Source: Mesorhabditis belari (Eukaryota > Nematoda > Chromadorea > Rhabditida > Rhabditidae). From it: a DNA stretch of 64,000 nucleotides. A program made the position numbers and the translations under genes. The stretch spans positions 976,001-1,040,000 of the forward strand of contig CAUEEP010000927.1 of assembly GCA_958450365.1 (NCBI GenBank). Reading direction: 5' to 3'. The notes below the pieces were generated by a model. That model saw only the letters and a program-made list of their open reading frames with translations. It did not search any database and had not been told where the DNA came from. Positions 58,521-64,000 of this stretch are shown here, one piece after another (position 1 is the stretch's first letter; every line of letters starts with the position of its first letter).

Positions 58521-59413
58521 TATTAGGTTGTTCGGATATAAACGAGCGTTTGCACTGCTTAACTCGTGAGGAAGCCATTTCCTGCATCTGATCGCCTTTC
58601 CAATGGCGCGGAGATGCTCATCAATGGTAGAATTTGAACATAGAAATTGTTGCGCAAGCTCACGCGTCGTTTGACATGGATCCGATTCGATTGCAGCCCT
58701 CAAAATATCGTTGTCTACCGCTTGAGGTCGACCAGAGTGTTCATGATCCTCGAGACTTTCATCACCGTTCCGAAAGCGTTGGAACCAGGCTTGGCAGCGG
58801 CTTTCGAACAATACATCATTCCCAAATGCTTTGACCAAATCTCAATGGGATTCCGTTACTGTTTTGCCCAGTTTGAAGTCGTAAAGTAGGCAGAACTTGA
58901 TATACAGTACCGGACAATGAAATATCATATTTGAAAAAACGATCGTCACTTTCGCGGGTCTGTAACTCCCTTGTCTTTGAGTTTAAACTATTAGTGTTAT
59001 ACATTTTCTGAAAGCTCTTTTAAAGGGCTACACAATGGTAATATTAATATTTAGAAATACGGTAAAGACAAGGGAGTTACAGACGCGCAAAAGTGACGAT
59101 CGTTTTTCAAATATCATATTTCATTGTCCAGTAGTGTATTTGAAGTCGGTCATCTAAAGCTGAAGTCGGTCATCGAAAGCTGAAGTCGGTCATCTAAAGG
59201 TGAAGTCGTAAAGTAGGCAGACGCGAAACTGATATTTGAAGTCGGTCATCTAAAGCAAGAAAAAAAAGATCTTAATAATAAGAAATTATCCATTTAAAAA
59301 GATTCCAAATATACACAAGATAACGTATTGTTAAATACAGAAAGACATATTTTAAAAGCTTCTCTCACAGCAATAATTTTAGTAACGCTTCTTTATATCC
59401 GAACAACCTAATA
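58521..59413 (-). mobile_element. Mariner remnant keeping the N-terminal transposase
   Basis: Ends TATTAGGTTGTTCGGATATA and complement, with TA. The minus strand (about 58895-58560) encodes YDFKLGKTVTES, MVKAFGNDVLFESRCQAWFQ, the linker GDESLEDHEHSGRP and the second HTH (TTRELAQQFLCSNSTIDEHL), typical of mariner N-termini. The DDE/DDD part is absent. A TACTGGACAATG-family MITE (58913-59138) has inserted into it. Confidence 0.85.
58913..59138. mobile_element. TACTGGACAATG-family MITE inside the mariner remnant
   Basis: Ends TACAGTACCGGACAATGAAA and TTTCATTGTCCAGTAGTGTA; arms contain ACGATCGTCACTTTCGCGGG and the central GGTAATATTAATATTTAG. Followed by four AAGTCGGTCATCTAAAGCTG-type tandem units (59149-59252). 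Confidence 0.85.
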
Positions 59414-59809
59414 TTTCTAGTTTTAGAAATCAACTTTTTCCACTAAAGCTTTAGTAAACTTAAGACCAAGAGTACTGACAATAAGAGAACGCAAGAAAAG
59501 CTAAACTTTTTGGTGAACATCTTATTGTGTTCATTTTTATTGATTGCTTAGGAAAGCTTTACAAAAGTGTCTATTAATCACTCAATTAATCATACTTTCG
59601 TGTGAAGACGAAATTCCAGCGTTTGATAGTTTATTCAATAGTTCCTTAACACTTAAAACTTTGTAAAATCTCAGTAATGCAAATTGTAGATCAAAAATCA
59701 AACACTTAGCTTTCTTTTTTTCTTTTCGATTGAGATAATTTCTCCCTCACCTTTTCCTAAAAACTCGCACTCATCTAGGCGGAAAAAAGAACGTGTTGAG
59801 TGCGGATTT

Positions 59810-60560
59810 TGCGGGTGTTTTGACCTTGTCCCATAATTATTTGACATTTGAAAATCGCAAAAGAATCCTTTAAATAAGGAATTCTTAAGAATTCTTAAGA
59901 TTTCCTTATTTAAAGACTTTCAAATTCTAGAGTTTACTAAGGCTAAGGATTACTAAAGATTACTAAAGCTATTACATTCTCAAATGTGATAGCCTTAATA
60001 ATCTAGTATCTTTATTTAATATTAGTGCTTGTTTTCTTCACACTTTTACTTTAAAATCGGTTTTCTAATCTTTTTGACCTTGTCCCATAATTATTTGACA
60101 TTTGAAAATCTTAAAGAATTCTTTAAATAAGGAATTCTTAAAAATTCTTATGAATTCCTTATTTAAAGACTTTCAAATTCTAGAGTTTACTAAGGCTATT
60201 ACATTCTCAAATGTAATCTAGTATCTTTAGTATCTAGTATCATTCAGCCTTAGTAATCTAGTATCTTTAATATCTAGTATCGTTCAGCCTTAGTAATCTA
60301 GTATCATTCAGCCTTAGTAATCTAGTATCTTTAATATCTAGTATCGTTCAGCCTTAGTAATCTAGTATCTTTATTTAATATTAGTGCTTGTTTTCTTTAC
60401 ACTTTTACTTTAAAATAGATTTTCTAATCTTTTTGACCTTGTCTCATAATTATTTGACATTTGAAAATCTTAAAAGAATTCTTTAAATAAGGAATTCTTA
60501 AAAATTCTTATAAATTCTTAAGAATTCTTAAGAATTCCTTATTTAAACACTTTCAAATTC
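59810..60560 (+). repeat. Three direct repeats upstream of the aquaporin gene
   Basis: TTTTTGACCTTGTCCCATAA and the palindromic GAATTCTTTAAATAAGGAAT block occur three times (near 59818, 60075 and 60435) with CTTTCAAATTCTAGAGTTTAC and CTAGTATC units between. The array ends 90 bp before the aquaporin ATG, so it overlaps the likely promoter. No gene is seen in 59,414-60,640. Confidence 0.8.
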
Positions 60561-60649
60561 TCTTTTTAATTGTAAATTTAAAAAATAAACACTTTGTTGT
60601 TAAAGCTTTTTAATCTTTTCTTATCTAACTTTAAAAGAAAGCTTCTAGA

Positions 60650-63466
60650 ATGGCGATGGAGGACTTTCGGGAAAAAATCGTCGGAAATTTTCGAATCGAG
60701 GACAAGAGTCTTTTAAGGGAATTGTTGGCTGAGATGATTGGCACTTTTATGTTAGTGGTGAGTGAAAGAGATCTAAAACTTAAACTAAAGTCAATTCAAA
60801 GTCATATTCATCTTGCAATCTTGCATTTTAGTTTATCGGAACCTCAGCAAACGTTCAAGGTGCAATGCCTGGCGGAGACGCTGCTGTGGCGACGATCGCT
60901 TGGGGAATCGGGTTCATGTTTGCCGTTTATTTGGCAGCCAGTGTTTCTGGTGAGATTCGAAAATCGATTTTCAAGTAAAAGTGTGAAGAAAACAAGCACT
61001 AATATTAAATAAAGATACAAGATTTGAGAATGTAATAGCCTTGAAGTTGATTTGAGAATGTATTGGGTTGGGGAGAATGAGTCGGCGCCGAAAATCAAAA
61101 AAATGTCTAAAACTTCTATTCGACTTCGTCAAATAATATGCGTTTGATATCAGTAGAATGGTTAACTAATTCTCTACAAAATGACATTTAAAGAAATACA
61201 GCGCCTCCGGCAAGAAAAAGCCACAAAAAACTACAAAGTCATCTAGAAAAAAGGGCTCCTGCAAATTTAAAATTGAACCCTCCCTTTTATATAAACAAAG
61301 AAGGTTTATGGAAAACTGTTCAAAGAGTCGGGTATAAACTCCAAGAAAAGAAAGTTTGGAACTCTCAAAAGTCATTTTGAGAAAATATGAAGCAGAGTTA
61401 AGAAATTAAGGGTTTGTGAAGGTTAGGGTCCCTTAGGGTGCGGCGGGCACCCCCCCAACCTAACTAAAGCAAGTTGTAACATGTTTATATATATATATAG
61501 TATTCTCTCTAATAGTAGTGCGCACTACTATTTTTTCAACTCCCTCCCGGACCGCAATACTATTAGAGAGAATACGGCATATGCTTTATTCAGTTGAATA
61601 GCGACAAAACAAAATCACAATAATTACCCGGGACATCACGCAAATCACACCCAAAAGAGAAATACACTACTGGACAATGAAATATGATATTTGAAAAAAC
61701 GATCGTCACTTTCGCGCGTCTGTAACTCATCTATATTTTATCAAGAGTACTCTGATGAAATCAGTGACCGAGAGGATCCCCGAGATCTTCCCTCCATCAC
61801 CACCGCTTGAAATCAAAACATGACGAGTATCTAAAAATTGGAATATCAGAAATTCTTAGATTTGTTTCATCTAAAAATTGAATTCCAATAGCTTTCCAAT
61901 AGATCTACAGTACTGCACAATGAAATATGATATTTGAAAAAACGATCGTCACTTTCGCGCGTCTGTAACTCCTGTGTCTTTGAGTTTAAACTATTAGTGT
62001 TATACATTTTCTGAAAGCTCTTTTCAAGGGCTACACAATGGTAATATTAATATTTAGAAATACGGTAAAGACAAGGGAGTTACAGACGCGCGAAAGTGAC
62101 GATCTTTTTTCAGATATCATATTTCATTGTCCAGTAGTGTAGATACCTCAAGAAAGAATCACAGAGCAGTCAAATCAATTGCCGAAATTGCGGCTTTAAA
62201 TCTAACATATACAATAAAGATGTACTAGCTAAATCTAGCCAAGGTGGGAATATCACGAACATGAGGGGGAAAGGGTTCCAGAATTTAATAACTCGATTAA
62301 AAAAGAAACTGTGGGAGCTTTTAGAGGAAACGGAAGGTTGGCGTATGAGAAAAGGCCCCCTTTCAAAGATAAATCCTTGTTCAAAAGTAAGATAAGAATT
62401 AATGACTTTTCTAAAATCCAGGTGGTCATCTCAACCCTTCAATCTCCTTAGCGCAATTGATTCTCGGGAATCTGTCAGCTGGAAGAATGTTAAGTTATTG
62501 GATTGTTCAAGTGATTGGCGCTTTTCTTGGCGCTGGGATGACTTGGTTTGGGCATTTTGGTAAGAAAAATCTAGAAAAATCTAGATCTAGACAAAAACCA
62601 AATCTAGATGATCTTCGATATTTGGGATCCGGTGAGAAAGAGGTGATTGGAGGGAATGCAACGGCTGGCCTCTTTGCTACTTATCCAACCGCTCATATGA
62701 GCACCTGGGGAAGTCTCTTCGATCAGGTAAAGCTGAATTGAATTGAAAGCTTACTTTAGAACTGAAAGAGCAGTTTGCCATTAGCCCAATCGATCTTAAG
62801 AGCTGGTTAATAAGATTTTAAAGCCAAGCATTCAGATCATTGGTACAGCTCTCTTGTCTGGGCTTGTTTGCTTGATCACTGATAAGAGACACAAGATTCC
62901 ACCAGGTTTCATTCCACCACTTGCTGGCACAATCATGACAATGGTGAGACAAGAAAAGCACAATAAGCAATGTATTTTTAACTGATTACTCCAGATTGCT
63001 GGTACTTATGGTAGCAATGGTGGTTTTGCAATCAACCCTGCTCGAGACCTCGGTCCAAGACTCTGGCTCCTCTGTGCCGGTTATGGAGGAGCTGCTTTCA
63101 GGTAAGATGTCCAGCCTTGTCAAGGATTCTGTACACTTAACAAATATTGAATTTATCAAGATCTAAATCAAGTAGTACATAATCTTTCAATATCCTTCAG
63201 CGCCCATTCCTTCTATTTCTGGATTCCGCTTGTTGGACCAATCATTGGAGCGATCATCGGTGAGTAGTAACAATAAGATCTATAATCTAACAATAAGATC
63301 ATTTCTAGGTGCTTGGATCTACAAGGTTTTTGTTGGGCTTCATGGTGGGATGGATTCAATTGAGGTTACGAAATCCTCAGAAACTCAAAAAGGATATCAA
63401 GTCAGTGTCACTTCACATCACGAGCATTACAAAAACCCGAACTACTCAAGTCCTAGGGGTAATTGA
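60650..63466 (+). CDS. aqp: Aquaglyceroporin (MIP family)
   Basis: Channel for water and glycerol. Starts MAMEDFREKIVGNFRIEDKS; TM1 LLAEMIGTFMLV and FIGTSANVQGAMPGGDAAVA; TM2 IAWGIGFMFAVYLAASVSG; first half-helix GGHLNPSISLAQLILGNLSA with NPS in place of NPA; TM3 YWIVQVIGAFLGAG; loop with EVIGGNATAGLFATYPTAHM; TM4 IIGTALLSGLVCLITDKRHK; TM5 IPPLAGTIMTM; second half-helix GGFAINPARDLGPRLW; TM6 FYFWIPLVGPIIGAIIGAWI; then a Ser-rich tail ending 63466. The Asp after NPAR is the known mark of glycerol-permeable members. Eight exons; the intron 60952-62419 carries at least four repeats, including an AMPK-gamma exon copy. Short upstream repeats may affect expression. Confidence 0.92.
61061..61385. 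mobile_element. Truncated TATTGGGTTGGGGAGAATGAG element
   Basis: Matches the left half of 43998-44706 from its terminal TATTGGGTTGGGGAGAATGA on, with many small internal deletions; the right terminus is missing. In the large aquaporin intron. Confidence 0.75.
61500..61577. mobile_element. 75-bp CGTATTCTCTCTAATAG MITE, second copy
   Basis: Sequence and flanks (GCATATGCTTTA, AGCGACAAAACAAAATCACA) match 57410-57540, so the two loci share about 150 bp beyond the MITE and are related by duplication. Confidence 0.8.
61663..62141. mobile_element. Compound MITE carrying an AMPK-gamma exon
   Basis: Left: one arm of the TACTGGACAATG family (61663-61725). Middle: 61726-61909, a copy of AMPK-gamma DNA 3252-3440 (the exon 3258-3357 plus intron). 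Right: a full TACTGGACAATG element (about 61906-62141). The exon copy 61731-61830 differs from the gene at one base I can see; its donor site is changed from GTGAGT to ATGAGT. Confidence 0.9.
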
Positions 63467-64000
63467 GTAATCCCCGATTCAACCGCTGAACAATGAAACT
63501 AATCACTTATCGCTTTCTAACAAAAGTATTTCTGTTTTTTCAATTTGTTCTCTATATTCTTGTTTTGCTAAATTTGCTGACTTTTTTAAGAGTTAAGACC
63601 AAATGAGATTGCTTTGAATTTATTTTTTGCATTTTTTTTTTTGGATTTTTTTTGTTATCTCAGTTGATTGCTTTGATTAAGAACAACGAAGCGATTGGAA
63701 ATTGAAATAAATGATTGATAAGAAATACAGAATAAAAGAATAAAAGAATAAAAAGAAATATTGTTGAATTGTTGAATTTTTGATTATTATTGTTGGCAAA
63801 GACAAATTGGAGTTGATTTAAAATTTAAAAAATCGTGTCTAAATTGTATTAAACCTTCTGGGTCGATATCGAATGAATAGCTTATCGGTTTAGTTGCCCA
63901 ATTTACACATTGGATAACTAAGACTATAGGTTGTTATAAGTTGTTTTTTTAGCTTTAGTTAGATCAATTCTTGTCCTAACACTATCCAACCATCCAAGTA
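63467..64000. other. 3' flank without recognised gene
   Basis: A/T-rich DNA with AATAAA near 63708 and an AATAAAAG short repeat at 63731-63755. Nothing else is supported. Confidence 0.5.

Overview
The window is nuclear DNA of a nematode and not a bacterial or viral sequence. Genes are split into many short exons by small introns with GT/AG ends (27-60 nt is common, acceptors usually TTTCAG or TTTTAG). The non-coding DNA is AT-rich. A chemoreceptor gene of the nematode Str type is present. Five copies of TTAGGC (the nematode telomere repeat) and several sequences matching the 5' part of the nematode spliced leader SL1 occur. The species cannot be named. A hamartin (TSC1) gene argues against Caenorhabditis, which is known to lack TSC1/TSC2.

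Layout, with product calls made from spliced translations I assembled by eye: AMP-activated kinase gamma subunit (1121-4373, -); a transposon- and repeat-rich stretch with an unrecognised minus-strand gene (4.4-13.2 kb); TSC1/hamartin (13.6-22.9 kb, +) whose largest intron is filled with stacked mariner-type elements; GINS complex subunit PSF3 (23.2-24.5 kb, -); a ZCCHC8-like RNA-surveillance protein (25.1-28.0 kb, +); a Str-type 7TM chemoreceptor (28.5-30.4 kb, +) with a decayed duplicate exon behind it; a small gene broken by a foldback element (31.1-32.1 kb, +); an unrecognised helical protein (32.9-34.9 kb, +); an extracellular heparan-sulfate 6-O-endosulfatase of the SULF/sul-1 type (35.3-40.0 kb, -); a calcineurin-B-homologous EF-hand protein (41.6-43.4 kb, +); an unrecognised Cys-motif protein (46.3-50.6 kb, +); the mitochondrial replicative helicase Twinkle (50.9-56.4 kb, +); and an aquaglyceroporin with an NPS/NPA pore (60.7-63.5 kb, +).

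Between and inside the genes lie many short inverted-repeat elements, mostly with TA target duplications: a TACCGTAAATACTG family, a TACACTACTGGACAATG family, a CGTATTCTCTCTAATAG family, a GGGGTAGGCTAGTTTCCG family, and several mariner families whose ends start TATTGGGTTG. The most striking theme is movement of gene pieces by these elements. A nearly unchanged AMPK-gamma exon sits between two copies of one element in the aquaporin intron. A 174-nt exon-bearing segment from 6.66 kb occurs without a visible change inside a foldback element in the sulfatase intron. DNA upstream of AMPK-gamma has been copied, in inverted orientation, to 11.4-11.7 kb together with its resident element. This looks like MITE-driven gene-fragment capture, comparable in outcome to Pack-MULE activity in plants.

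The genes do not form one pathway. AMPK-gamma and TSC1 both belong to energy sensing and TOR control; PSF3 and Twinkle serve nuclear and mitochondrial DNA replication; SULF and the aquaporin act at the cell surface.
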